Assembly: GCF_006715635.1 (NCBI RefSeq)
Contig: NZ_VFNP01000001.1
Location: 1,178,001 to 1,242,000 of the forward strand
Length of the DNA stretch: 64,000 nt
Direction: 5' to 3'
Origin: Streptomyces sp. SLBN-118
GTDB lineage: Bacteria; Actinomycetota; Actinomycetes; Streptomycetales; Streptomycetaceae
Shown here: piece after piece, positions 14,206 through 22,864 of the stretch
How positions within the stretch are numbered: position 1 is the first letter of the stretch
Layout: each line of letters begins with the position of its first letter
Notes under the pieces: model-generated
Databases searched by the model: none
What the model was told of the DNA's origin: nothing
The model's input: only the letters and a program-made list of their open reading frames with translations
Translations under genes and position numbers: made by a program

Positions 14206-15255
14206 TCATACCTCCAGAGAGGAAACGGTCGCGGACAGAAAACCGGTCACCACACCCGAGGCGGCGGGCACCATGAGCACCTTCGAGCCCTTGGGTATCC
14301 AACCCTCCGCAAGTGCCTGATGCAGCACCAAGTAGTGGGAAGTGGTCGCAGTGTTCGCAAACCTGTCGAGGACACTCAACGACTGCGGCATGGGCACTCC
14401 AAACTGGCGCCTACCCACCAAATTGATGAAGTCGACGAAGCGGCTGCCCACTTGATGCTGGATTACGAAGTCGTATCCCTCGCCTGCAAATGTGCTGCCC
14501 CGCTCGGCGAGCTGGTCGCGATGGAAAGCAGGCCACAAGGAAAGCCGGTCCTGCGCATGCATCTCCTTGTTGTTCGTATACATCGCCAAGCCACCCGTAT
14601 CATCACTCGGCATCCCCAGACACAGGTGCGAATACTGAGAGCACGTCATCAACTCAACATCGTGAATGATATCCCGCTCGTCCACGGCACAATCCATCAC
14701 GACAGCGGCAGCGGAATCACCCACCGACATGGATGCGAACTGCTCGTCGCGGCTGTCCTCCATCTCGCGCGCCGCGGTGAAGGCAATGGGCGTGATCTGC
14801 TCACCGCTGACCACCAGCCCGTTACGTACGGCGCCGGAGCGAATCATCCGGTCCAGCAGAAGAACACCCGTCGTCATTCCCGCACAAGCATTGGACACAT
14901 CAAAGTGGATGGCCTTGAACGCGCCGAGCTCACCAGCAATACGAAATGCGAATGACGGCTCGAACTGCAGACGACGTCCATCCGCAAGCCGACTGATAGA
15001 GCAGGAGATCACAACATCAATCTCCCCAGCGGCGTAGCGCGAGCGCTCCAGACAGTCCCGGGCGGCCGCAACAGCCATCGTCAGGCTGTCCTCTGGGCTC
15101 TCCAGAGCATCATCGGCTACACGCCGCTCCATCATTCCCGTGATCTTCGCGAGGTCGAACTTCGGAGCCTTCTCCAAACACCCAAGAAGCTCCTCCGTGC
15201 CCATAACCGTCGAGGGCAGATAGGCCCCGATGGCTTCTAACCGGCTACTACTCAC
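14206..15255 (-). CDS. KAS III-like acyl-CoA condensing enzyme, lstA/oleA-like catalytic subunit
   Basis: A 349-residue thiolase-fold enzyme with a complete triad: Cys124 (SNACAGMTTG), His267 (VIQHQVGS) and Asn301 (NTATTSHY). OleA/LstA enzymes join two acyl-CoAs in a head-to-head Claisen condensation to a 2-alkyl-3-keto acid. In lipstatin the partners are a C14 beta-hydroxy dienoyl chain and octanoyl-CoA. It is the first gene of the operon. The GTG start has GGGAG four bases upstream, and the next gene overlaps its stop. An ordinary fatty-acid FabH role is unlikely given the neighbouring lstB-, lstC- and lstD-like genes. Confidence 0.9.
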   Translation of the reverse strand: MSSSRLEAIGAYLPSTVMGTEELLGCLEKAPKFDLAKITGMMERRVADDALESPEDSLTMAVAAARDCLERSRYAAGEIDVVISCSISRLADGRRLQFEPSFAFRIAGELGAFKAIHFDVSNACAGMTTGVLLLDRMIRSGAVRNGLVVSGEQITPIAFTAAREMEDSRDEQFASMSVGDSAAAVVMDCAVDERDIIHDVELMTCSQYSHLCLGMPSDDTGGLAMYTNNKEMHAQDRLSLWPAFHRDQLAERGSTFAGEGYDFVIQHQVGSRFVDFINLVGRRQFGVPMPQSLSVLDRFANTATTSHYLVLHQALAEGWIPKGSKVLMVPAASGVVTGFLSATVSSLEV

Positions 15256-15572
15256 AACACTCCCTCAAAGAATAGTCGCCCCGAATAACACGGCGGCGAA
15301 AGTACGACCCTGCCGCCATCTCACACAGATTCCCCGGACTCTCGAGATTCGAGAAAAGCGGGGAACGCCGTCAAGGGCCGCTCAGGTGGGTACATCCCGG
15401 GACCACCCCTCTCCAGCAGCTGCGATTTCGAGCCGGGAGAAGGGGGATCCCCATACACTCCCTCGATGACGAAGCCCTCGTGCCGGCTGATACAGGGTCA
15501 CTGCCAGCCGATCACCAGATCGCCACCAAGCGAACGCTCACTCATCATGCAGACGCGGCAGGCGGTTGAGCA
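15256..15572. promoter_or_regulatory. Intergenic promoter region of the beta-lactone operon
   Basis: These 317 bp separate the truncated LAL regulator from the lstA-like gene, and I see no credible ORF. They contain the perfect palindrome GGGGATCCCC at 15443-15452 and the imperfect repeat ctcgagattcgag near 15340. This is the only stretch upstream of the lst-like genes large enough to hold the operon promoter. No -35/-10 pair is clear. Confidence 0.4.
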
Positions 15573-17258
15573 TCACGACTTCTCGTGATCTTTGCGCAAC
15601 GCCAGACGGGTAAGCCCCACTCGACTGGTGACGCCAAGCTTCCTGAACACTTTTCGCAAGTGACTGTCGACGGTGTGTGGCGAGACCGACAGAGCAGCGG
15701 CGACTGCGTGATTGGTCATCCCCTGTGTCACGAGTTCAGCCACCCGACGCTCCGCCCGGGTCAGCGCACCCCAGCCGGTATCGTCGCCAGGTCGCGGCGT
15801 CATATGACGCACACCTACGCCGCGCAGAAGAGCCTTCACCCGCTCGGCAGCACGCACTACACCCAGGCTGTCGTAAATGCCCAAGGCTTCCTGCCCGAAC
15901 ACAGATGCCGCACTCCGGCGACCGACAGCATGCTCAGCCTTAGCGGCGTCCTCCAACGCAGACGCAACGGCAAGCTTCCGGGGGCTGCCCCGATACGCCT
16001 GCACCGCAACCCGCAACGCATCCAGGTCAGAGTCCAGCAAACCCTGCGCATGGGCTGCAGCACCGACAAGAGATGGCACGGAACGGTTAGCCTGTGCAAG
16101 CCCGACCAACGCGGCGCACACACGATCCGCCTCCCGGACAGCTCCTGACCTGATAAGTATGCGCACCATCTGCGGCCCTACTGGCGGATCATCGGTAAGC
16201 AGTAGGAGTCGGCTCGGTAGTACTCCTGCCAACTGGACAGCCTTCCGCGCTGCCCGCTCGTCCTCACCGCATGCGTCATATACGAGCGCCAGGTCCCACC
16301 CCACTTGATCTTCCACAGCGTTGAGGCCTTGTGACATCAGCCGATCAGCTCTGCGCATGTATCTGGTCGCATCAGCCAGGTTCCCGCGATGCACGGCAAC
16401 TTGGGAAAGCACCCCGAGCATGCAGACGTTGCGCACATGGGCAGTGAGGCGAGATGCCCCTTCAAGGCCGAGTCGGGCCTCAGTTTCTGCCTGATCCAGC
16501 CGTCCTTCCGACAGTCGCAACTTGGCACGAAAACAGTGCCAGAGAGGGAGAGACCAACAGGCACCAGCGGACTCGGCCTCTTGCTGACCACGTTCAAGAG
16601 CGGACTCAGCCTCTGAGAACCGATCCACAGCAGCGGCAGCCCTGGCCGCCCACAACCGAGGGTGGCGATGCCGTTCCACCCCCCAGCCCTCTTCACCGGA
16701 CCTCAGCGCCTCCCTGGCCGCCGAGACGGAGTCTTCAAGCCTCCCCTCAGCTCGGGCAACCGCGCTCTGAGCGAGGACCGCAAACACCATGGCAGCACGA
16801 TCACCACAAGAACGCGCCAAGCCGGCGGCCGCATCCGCAGCACACCGAGCCGCACCTACGTCGGACGCATACAACAAGCCATGAGCTTCGACAGCAAGCA
16901 GAGAAGCCCTCACGTCGTCCGGTACGCCCTCTAAAGCAAGCGCCCGCCGCACGCGGGCGACGACAACGTCCGCGCGACCTGTGTACATGAGCGCCTCAGC
17001 AAGGCCGGCTTCGATCGACGCCTTCGTTGCAGTGTCCATCTCAAGGCGCAAGGCGGACCTCCCCAACAGCCGGGCTTCAGTGAGCCTCCCCGCAAATGAC
17101 AGCAGGCGCACTGCTTCCGCAAGTAGTTGAGGTCGAGCACTGTGCCCCGCTCCCACAAGCCCCAGAGTGCGGATCAACACATTCGCCGCCGTATCAGGCG
17201 ACCGTACAGCTATGTCCCTTGCAGCGTCACTCAACACCGCCAGCACTTGTCTGTCCAC
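15573..17258 (-). CDS. LuxR/LAL-type regulator, N-terminally truncated by an IS3 element
   Basis: About 560 residues corresponding to the C-terminal part of a large ATP-binding LuxR (LAL) regulator. A helical TPR-like array begins at AARDIAVRSPDTAANVLIRT, and a C-terminal LuxR helix-turn-helix follows (LTRAERRVAELVTQGMTNHA onward). LAL proteins are normally around 900 residues with Walker A and B motifs in the first 250; that part is missing. The homologous reading frame meets the IS3 terminal repeat at 17267, so the loss is due to the insertion. The GTG at 17258 is a formal start without a ribosome binding site. The DNA-binding domain is intact, so residual function cannot be excluded. Its position directly upstream of the lst-like operon makes it the natural pathway regulator. 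Confidence 0.75.
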   Translation of the reverse strand: MDRQVLAVLSDAARDIAVRSPDTAANVLIRTLGLVGAGHSARPQLLAEAVRLLSFAGRLTEARLLGRSALRLEMDTATKASIEAGLAEALMYTGRADVVVARVRRALALEGVPDDVRASLLAVEAHGLLYASDVGAARCAADAAAGLARSCGDRAAMVFAVLAQSAVARAEGRLEDSVSAAREALRSGEEGWGVERHRHPRLWAARAAAAVDRFSEAESALERGQQEAESAGACWSLPLWHCFRAKLRLSEGRLDQAETEARLGLEGASRLTAHVRNVCMLGVLSQVAVHRGNLADATRYMRRADRLMSQGLNAVEDQVGWDLALVYDACGEDERAARKAVQLAGVLPSRLLLLTDDPPVGPQMVRILIRSGAVREADRVCAALVGLAQANRSVPSLVGAAAHAQGLLDSDLDALRVAVQAYRGSPRKLAVASALEDAAKAEHAVGRRSAASVFGQEALGIYDSLGVVRAAERVKALLRGVGVRHMTPRPGDDTGWGALTRAERRVAELVTQGMTNHAVAAALSVSPHTVDSHLRKVFRKLGVTSRVGLTRLALRKDHEKS

Positions 17259-17266
17259 TATCGGTA

Positions 17267-17500
17267 TGAACCGTTCCGGGTTTGATCGAGACTTTAGGTT
17301 GTGACTGTGACCTGGAGATTTGCGTTCTGCTGGTGGTAGGCGGCCTCGTAATTCTGCGGGTGGGACGTGGGCCCATCTCACTGTGCAGGCGTCAGTGGTT
17401 GAACCAGTCGACCCACACGACGGTGGCCAACTCGACCTCGGACAGGGATTTCCAGGTCCGCTGGGGCTTGATCACATCGGTTTGGTCCTGATCCCAGGTG
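17267..17500 (-). pseudogene. IS3-family orfB C-terminal fragment with right terminal repeat
   Basis: Reading leftward, KPQRTWKSLSEVELATVVWV, DWFNH is the conserved C-terminal region of IS3 OrfB (WxSxxEVExATxxWVDWFNHRRLH). After a frame change the tail AAYHQQNANLQVTVTT and a stop follow. The terminal repeat at 17267, TGAACCGTTCCGGGTTTGAT on the plus strand, is the outer end. The catalytic core and orfA are gone. The inner end of the terminal repeat exactly delimits the loss of the LAL regulator. Confidence 0.78.
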
Positions 17501-17550
17501 TCGCTGGGTTGCCGACATGGCCGTGTCCATCTTTCCTCGTGTTCGACGAT

Positions 17551-17787
17551 CGAATTCCTCGTGTCGCGCAGTGGCGGGACACGGTGCGCCCGATCCCCCG
17601 CGGGTGCCCGTTCTTGAGCGTCCCCCTTGCCTGGAATCCGGCGCTCCTCCACCCTCGTTGCCGGGCCGGGATATAGGCAGGGGGGAAGTACGTGTGCCAC
17701 TACCCGCTCCGCGGCTACGCACCCGCTTCGCTTATGGATGTCAAGCAGCTGTTGTGAGGTGACTCGAGGCTGCTGCGGTGGTCAGGA
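17551..17787 (-). repeat. IS110-family tail remnant, copy 2
   Basis: This is the second copy of the block at 5403-5636, in the same orientation about 12.1 kb away. It ends with the transposase stop at 17741-17743 (HLTTAA, stop), followed leftward by the conserved non-coding tail. Part of the upstream transposase coding sequence survives here, which identifies the family for both copies. Confidence 0.75.
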
Positions 17788-18126
17788 CGTGGTAGATCTC
17801 GCGGGCGACGAACCGCTTGAGGCAGCGGATGATCTCCTTCTTCGACAGGCCCTCTGTGGTGCGTCGTTCCATGTAGGCGCGGGTGCGTTGGTCCCAGCGC
17901 AGGTGGCAAAGCACGATCCGTTAGAGGGCTGCGTTCGAGGCCCGCTCATCGCCCCGGTTGAGGCGGTGGCGGTGAGTCAAGCGGAGTGGCGGGTGCGGAA
18001 GTTCAGCAGATAGTCAGGGGTCGCTCCGGTGAAGGAGTAAATCGTCCTGAAGAAACTGTCAGTGGTGCGACGCCGCAGACCATTGCGAACGCGGCCTCGG
18101 AGCGGAGCCGGTCGGGATTGTCGCCC
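17741..18126 (-). pseudogene. IS110-family transposase C-terminal half, broken
   Basis: In successive frames the reverse strand reads GDNPDRLRSEAAFAMVCGVA, PLTVSSGR, then HRLNRGDERASNAAL, an in-frame stop, then RIVLCHLRWDQRTRAYMERR and TTEGLSKKEIIRCLKRFVAR, EIYHVLTTAAASSHLTTAA. These are the transposase_20 domain blocks of IS110 elements, including the RLNRGG-like and KEIIRCLKR motifs. At least one frameshift and one stop disrupt it, and the N-terminal RuvC-like DEDD domain is absent. Confidence 0.85.
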
Positions 18127-18139
18127 GCGGTGGGCCATA

Positions 18140-18200
18140 CACGTTCGCCAGATACGCAGTCCGCACAGCCGTTCCAAGATCAGTGATCTACTCAGCCATC
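18140..18200. repeat. Short repeated IS-end-like sequence containing a palindrome (second copy 29150-29211)
   Basis: About 60 bp running through cagtccgcac and ccgttccaagatcagtgatc to tactcag are found again at 29150-29211 in the same orientation. Both contain the perfect palindrome AGATCAGTGATCT. The flanks differ abruptly after tactcag, as at the end of a transposable element. I cannot name the element. The rest of 18127-18339 holds nothing else I can support. Confidence 0.55.
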
Positions 18201-18339
18201 GGCTTCGCTGTCGTGGTGAACAGCACCCGCAGCGGCTCCGAACCCAGCCGCTGCCGGGCCCTGAACAGCGGCCACTCTGCCGCAACGTGCGTGATGCCGG
18301 AGCTTACGCCCGGATCAGATGAGGGACGTTGAGGGTCTG

Positions 18340-18640
18340 TTGTGCCGACGGGATCTGTCGGGGACGCGGATGCGTCTTGGGTGTGTGCGACTGGCGGGTC
18401 AGGGGCGCACTGTCGCGGAAGTTGCCTCGATCCTGGAGGTTCACCCGGTGACGGTCCTCACGGCGGTGCACCGCTTCGAGGCCGGTGGCGCGCTGCCATG
18501 GCGGATGCGTCCCGCAGCGGGCGGCCGCCGAAGGACACCCGGGCAGACCTCGACGCCTTGGAAGCAATGTTGGACGAGAGCGCCGCGTTGGGCGGCCCTG
18601 CGTGGACGCTCCAACGCACCCGCACCAGCGTGCGGCACAA
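18340..18640 (+). pseudogene. IS630-like transposase N-terminal remnant, frameshifted
   Basis: One plus frame reads RLAGQGRTVAEVASILEVHP and VTVLTAVHRFEAGG, a helix-turn-helix typical of IS630-type transposases. Another frame continues DASRSGRPPKDTRADLDALE and AMLDESAALGGPAWTL. A frameshift near 18490 separates the two. No DDE domain follows. Confidence 0.65.
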
Positions 18641-18673
18641 GGCCGACGAAGCCCTCCAGCAGATCGCAAAGGA

Positions 18674-18958
18674 TCAGCTGGAGGGCCTGCTGCCTGTACG
18701 GACGAGACACAATCCGCTCACGCCATCCTTCTGCCAGCGCCGCCAGTAGTTTGCCACCGTCTGCCACGGTGGCAAATCATGCAGCAAGAGTCTCCAGGCG
18801 CAGCCGGCTCGCAGCCAGTAGGCCAGCGCGTTGAGGATCTCCCGCCGTGCGTGCTTCGCTGGTCGCCCACCAGACTTGACAGCCGGAACCAGCGGAAACA
18901 GGATCCCCCACTCCGCATCAGAAAGATCCGTCGAGTATCGGGTACGCAGCCCGCACAC
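18674..18958 (-). pseudogene. IS5-family transposase N-terminal remnant
   Basis: From 18958 the reverse strand reads RYSTDLSDAEWGILFPLVPA, GGRPAKHARREILNALAYWL, RAGCAWRLLLHDLPPWQTVA and NYWRRWQKDG. This is the N-terminal DUF4096 region of IS5-family transposases. The frame then runs into unrelated sequence, so the DDE core has been deleted. It lies about 70 bp from the 3' end of the first mannosidase gene. Confidence 0.8.
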
Positions 18959-19030
18959 CCCAGCCCCCGAAAATGCGCCACCGCCCCGCTACCAGGCAAC
19001 ATGCCCAATGACAGGCTTTTCAGACGCCCT

Positions 19031-21868
19031 CTAGGAGCCGTATACCTCCAGCTCATAGATACGTGTTGCGGGGTCACTGCTCTGGGTGGGAGCGGCGTTC
19101 AACCTGACGTAGCGGGCAGTGCGGGCAGCGATCGGGTGTGTGGTGACGTCCGCGGTGTTGTCCGAGACCGTCACCGCTGTCGTCCAGGTCACGCCGTCCG
19201 GCGACGTCTCGATCGTGAACGCCCGCGTGTTGTACGAGGCCGGTTCACCGCCGACGCCGGCGTGCCTGACAGTGAAGCTCCTGACCGACTGCACGGATCC
19301 AAGATCCACCTGAAGCCAGGACTGCGATGCCTTGGAGCAGAATTTGTCGGAGTTCCCGCCGGACACCGACCCGTTGAATGCCTTGTCCACCGTCTCCGTG
19401 GCCGAGCACGGAGCCGATCCGGTCGCCGGCTTGTTCAACGCCAGGTTTACCGAAGGCTTTGTTGCGCTGTTGACGGAGGGCGGTGCGTCGCCGGCACCTG
19501 TGCCCCAGGTGCCTGGTGCGCCGGACAGGGTGTACCCGAGGTTGCCGCCGTGGGCGATGTCAGCGTGAGACACCCACGTCTTGGTGAACGAGTTGCCGCC
19601 GAGCACCGCACCCGTTATGTAGCGGTTGGTGTCGCTGACGTTGGGTGCGCTGATCCACAGGTTGCCGCCCTGGGTGGCCCCGTACGAGCCGATCGTGACT
19701 CTCGTCTGGTCGAACTGCGGGGTGCTGATGCCGTAGAAGTTGGCGCCGTTCATCAGCGGATATATGCCGAGGGATGAGAAGACGTACCAGGCGGACATGG
19801 TGCCCAGATCGTCGTTGCCGGTGACGCCGTCGGGGGCGTTGGTGAACAGCGTGAAGGCGGCCCGCGTCACGGTGGCCGTCTTGTACGGCTGTCCGGTGTA
19901 CAGGTACATGTACGGGGCCAGCAGGTCCGGTTCGTTGTTGGGGTTGTAGGTCTTGAAGCTGTAGTAGTCGTAGGCTCCGTTGACCCACTTGGTCCTGGCG
20001 GCTTGGGACGGGTTGGCCAGCAGGTCGTTGTAGGCGAAGAACTCGTCCAGCCGGGAGTTGGCGCCGGCCTTGCCTCCCAGGAGGCCGATCAGGCCCGTCG
20101 GGTCCTGCGGCACCAGCCACTGGTACTGGTAGGCGCCGGCCTCGTGGAACTGGTGTGCCCCGTCAGTGGGGTTGTAGGGCGAGACCCATGCGCCGTCGCT
20201 GTTGCGGGGCCGGAAGAATCCCAGGGAGTTGTCGAAGAGACTGCGGTAGTTCTGGCCGCGTGCGGCGAGGGTGTTGGCGTCGTCGCTGTGCCCCAGAGCC
20301 CTGGCCATGATCGCCAGGCTTGCGTCGGCGACTGCGTACTCCAGTGTGGCCGACGCGGGGTGTTCGCAGTCCTTGTCGTATTCGTTATTGGGGGTGCACG
20401 TCATGCCGCTGGCAACGTATCCCCGCGACTTGTAGGAGGAGTTGCCGTTGCGGCCGTTGAGGCCAATGCCACTGGGCGGTGTGCCGGTGGCGTTCTTGAG
20501 CAATGCTTGGTACGCCTCTTCCTCGTGGCCGCTGAGCAGTCCGCGGGACCAGAGGTCCACCAGGAAGGGGGTGACCGGGTCACCGGTCATCGTGTTGGTC
20601 TCGGTGTTGTACAGCGACCACCGTGGTAGCCAGCCGAGTTCCTTGTCGACCGCGAGCAGTGACAGGCCGTAGTCGCGGGCGACGGTCGGCTCCAGCAACG
20701 CGACGAGCTGGTTCTGGGCACGGTAGGTGTCCCACAGCGAGAACGTCTGGTAGGGGGTGTATCCCACTGCGGTGTGAGGGGTTTTGTCGAAGCCCATGTA
20801 GCGGCCGTCGACGTCGCTTTGCACGTTGGGGTGCAGGAGTGAGTGATACAGGGCGGTGTAGAAGGATGTCTGACGGTCGGTGGTGCCGCCGTATATATCA
20901 ATCTTGTGCAGCTTGTTGTTCCATGTGTCGTGGGCCGCTTGCTGGATCTTGGTGAAGTCGAAGCCCGAGGCGTCAGTCTCCGTCGCCAGATTGCGGCGGG
21001 CTCCGTCGATGCCCGTGTAGGACAGGCCGAGCTTGACCGTGACATCGCCCGTTCCGGTGCCGAAGCTCACCCAGCCGCCCCGAGCGCCGGCACCGCTCGT
21101 CTCACGGGTGCCCGCGTTGAGGGTCGACCCCGACCAGGTGCCGAAGGAGGTGAAGGACCGGCTGAACTTCGCGGAGAAGTAGGCCGTGTAGGCCGGTGAG
21201 CTGCCGCAGAAGTCCTTCGTGCTGACATAGCCCTCGACCGTGTCACTGCCGACGACCGACAGCTTCGAGTCGCTGGCCCCGTTGCGATTGCCCTTGACCT
21301 CACCGGTGTTGACGAGCACGTTCGCGGCAGCACCTGCGGGGAAGGTATAGCGCTGCCAGCCGGTGCGCATGGTAGCGGTCAGCTCGGCCTTCACGCTGTT
21401 CGGCATGTCAACGGAGTAGTAACCCGGTGTCGCCTTTTCCTTGCCGTGGTCGAACGCCTGTCCGTAGAGGGAGGGGTCGACGGAAGTGACGGCTCCTGTG
21501 GTGGGCATGAACGGGATCTGGGTTCCGGCATTGCAGCCGACACCGGACAGGTGGGTCTGGGAGAAGCCTCGGATCTTCGTGTGGTCGTAGTTGTAGCCGA
21601 CGCCCGAGCCGGTGTCGGGGCTGACCTGCACCATGCCGAACGGCAGGGTGGCTCCGGGGAAGGTGTTACCCTCCGTCTTGGTTCCGATCAAGGGATTGAC
21701 CACCGTGGTCAGATCGTACGGCGGCGCGTCGGCCGCCGAGGCTGCCGGGGTACCTGTTCCCGCCAGGGCCAAGGCGACAAGGGCTGTGCCGGTCACTGCG
21801 GCGAGGAACGAACGGCCGAGTGATCTCAGACCCTTTGCCTGTGGACGGTGGGCGAGGCGATGGAACAT
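19031..21868 (-). CDS. Secreted GH92 alpha-1,2-type mannosidase with C-terminal discoidin (F5/8C) module
   Basis: 945 residues. GH92 enzymes are calcium-dependent exo-alpha-mannosidases acting on N-glycan or mannan side chains. A Sec signal (FLAAVTGTALVALALAGTGT, cleavage after ASA) precedes the N-terminal domain starting VNPLIGT. The GH92 catalytic half includes FSLWDTYRAQN and the hallmark GNDDLGTMSAWYVFSSLGIY. The last 140 residues (NLALNKPATG to YELEVYGS) are an F5/8-type C/CBM32 carbohydrate-binding module. The ATG at 21866-21868 is preferred because AAAGG lies five bases upstream. An operator palindrome lies at 21887-21900, immediately upstream. It follows the ABC importer genes by about 100 bp and reads the same way, but has its own control region. 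Confidence 0.92.
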   Translation of the reverse strand: MFHRLAHRPQAKGLRSLGRSFLAAVTGTALVALALAGTGTPAASAADAPPYDLTTVVNPLIGTKTEGNTFPGATLPFGMVQVSPDTGSGVGYNYDHTKIRGFSQTHLSGVGCNAGTQIPFMPTTGAVTSVDPSLYGQAFDHGKEKATPGYYSVDMPNSVKAELTATMRTGWQRYTFPAGAAANVLVNTGEVKGNRNGASDSKLSVVGSDTVEGYVSTKDFCGSSPAYTAYFSAKFSRSFTSFGTWSGSTLNAGTRETSGAGARGGWVSFGTGTGDVTVKLGLSYTGIDGARRNLATETDASGFDFTKIQQAAHDTWNNKLHKIDIYGGTTDRQTSFYTALYHSLLHPNVQSDVDGRYMGFDKTPHTAVGYTPYQTFSLWDTYRAQNQLVALLEPTVARDYGLSLLAVDKELGWLPRWSLYNTETNTMTGDPVTPFLVDLWSRGLLSGHEEEAYQALLKNATGTPPSGIGLNGRNGNSSYKSRGYVASGMTCTPNNEYDKDCEHPASATLEYAVADASLAIMARALGHSDDANTLAARGQNYRSLFDNSLGFFRPRNSDGAWVSPYNPTDGAHQFHEAGAYQYQWLVPQDPTGLIGLLGGKAGANSRLDEFFAYNDLLANPSQAARTKWVNGAYDYYSFKTYNPNNEPDLLAPYMYLYTGQPYKTATVTRAAFTLFTNAPDGVTGNDDLGTMSAWYVFSSLGIYPLMNGANFYGISTPQFDQTRVTIGSYGATQGGNLWISAPNVSDTNRYITGAVLGGNSFTKTWVSHADIAHGGNLGYTLSGAPGTWGTGAGDAPPSVNSATKPSVNLALNKPATGSAPCSATETVDKAFNGSVSGGNSDKFCSKASQSWLQVDLGSVQSVRSFTVRHAGVGGEPASYNTRAFTIETSPDGVTWTTAVTVSDNTADVTTHPIAARTARYVRLNAAPTQSSDPATRIYELEVYGS

Positions 21869-21886
21869 CGCGCTACCTTTCCTGTG

Positions 21887-21900
21887 TGACAACGTTGTCA
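21887..21900. promoter_or_regulatory. Palindromic operator TGACAACGTTGTCA upstream of the GH92 gene
   Basis: A perfect 14-bp palindrome 18 bp before the mannosidase start codon. The same site with one central change (TGACAACGATGTCA) lies upstream of the second GH92 gene at 28829-28842. Size and symmetry suit a LacI- or ROK-family sugar regulator, which is not encoded in the visible part of this locus. Confidence 0.7.
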
Positions 21901-21964
21901 GATGCACGGGGACTGGGCGTCAGCGCCGGAGTACCCGCGCACTTCGCCCACCCCGGCAAGAGAG

Positions 21965-22864
21965 TCAGTTCTTGACCGAGCCGGCCATGAGGCCGCCGAT
22001 GAACCATCGGCCGAGGACGATGTATACGAGCAGCGTCGGGAGGGAGGCGATGAGGGCGCCGGCCATCGAGGCGGCATAGTCCGGCGACTGGGCGCCGGCC
22101 AGGGCGTTGAGTGCGATCGTGATGGGGCCGTTGCCCGTGTTCGACAGGAAAATGGCGAACAGGTAGTCGTTCCAGGCTGAGGTGAACTGCCAGATGACCG
22201 TGACGACGAAGCCAGGCGCGGAGATCGGGAGGATGACCGAGGTGAACGCGCGGAGCAGGCCCGCACCGTCGATCCGGCAGGCTTCGATCAGCTCCATCGG
22301 AACCGTCGTCGCGTAGAAGTTCCGGAAGATCAGCGTGCAGATCGGGATGCCGTAGACGCAGTGGACGAAGACCAGCGTTGGGATGCCCGGTGGCAAGCCG
22401 ACCTCGTGGACTATCTGCCGCAGCGGGATCATGACGGCCTGGTAGGGAATGAACATCCCGAAGAGGATCAGCGTGAACACGACATCCGCACCGGGGAACC
22501 GCCAGCGCGACAGCACGAACCCGTTGGCCGCGCCCAGCAACGAGGAGATCAGAGCGACCGGTACCGCCAGCTCGAAGGTGCGGACGAACGAGGGCCGCAG
22601 CGAGGTCCATGCCTTCTCCCAGGAGGAGAACGTCCAGTGCTCAGGCAGGTTCCACTGGCCGTTGACGCCGATCTCCTGACCGGACTTGAGACTCGTCACG
22701 ATGAGGACGTAGGCCGGCATCAACACGAGGGCCATGAAGAACAGAAGGAGGGCGAAGGTGGTGAAGCGCGCGATCGGCGACCGGCGCCCCAGTCCGTATC
22801 GGGCAACGTGGGCCGGTCCTGGCGCGTGGTCGGCCGGAGTACGGGTGATGGTACTGGCGGTCAT
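21965..22864 (-). CDS. Sugar ABC-transporter permease, MalG-type
   Basis: A 299-residue inner-membrane permease with six predicted helices. The cytoplasmic EAA-like loop is ELIEACRIDGAGLLRAFTSV and the C-terminal tail is WFIGGLMAGSVKN. It pairs with the MalF-type partner encoded just upstream, and the two genes overlap by four bases (ATGA at 22861-22864). Together with the lipoprotein at 23902-25182 they form an importer, probably for manno-oligosaccharides released by the flanking GH92 enzymes. No ATPase gene is present. Streptomyces importers of this class usually share the MsiK ATPase, which fits. The longer upstream extension of this frame lies inside the partner gene and is not translated. 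Confidence 0.92.
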   Translation of the reverse strand: MTASTITRTPADHAPGPAHVARYGLGRRSPIARFTTFALLLFFMALVLMPAYVLIVTSLKSGQEIGVNGQWNLPEHWTFSSWEKAWTSLRPSFVRTFELAVPVALISSLLGAANGFVLSRWRFPGADVVFTLILFGMFIPYQAVMIPLRQIVHEVGLPPGIPTLVFVHCVYGIPICTLIFRNFYATTVPMELIEACRIDGAGLLRAFTSVILPISAPGFVVTVIWQFTSAWNDYLFAIFLSNTGNGPITIALNALAGAQSPDYAASMAGALIASLPTLLVYIVLGRWFIGGLMAGSVKN

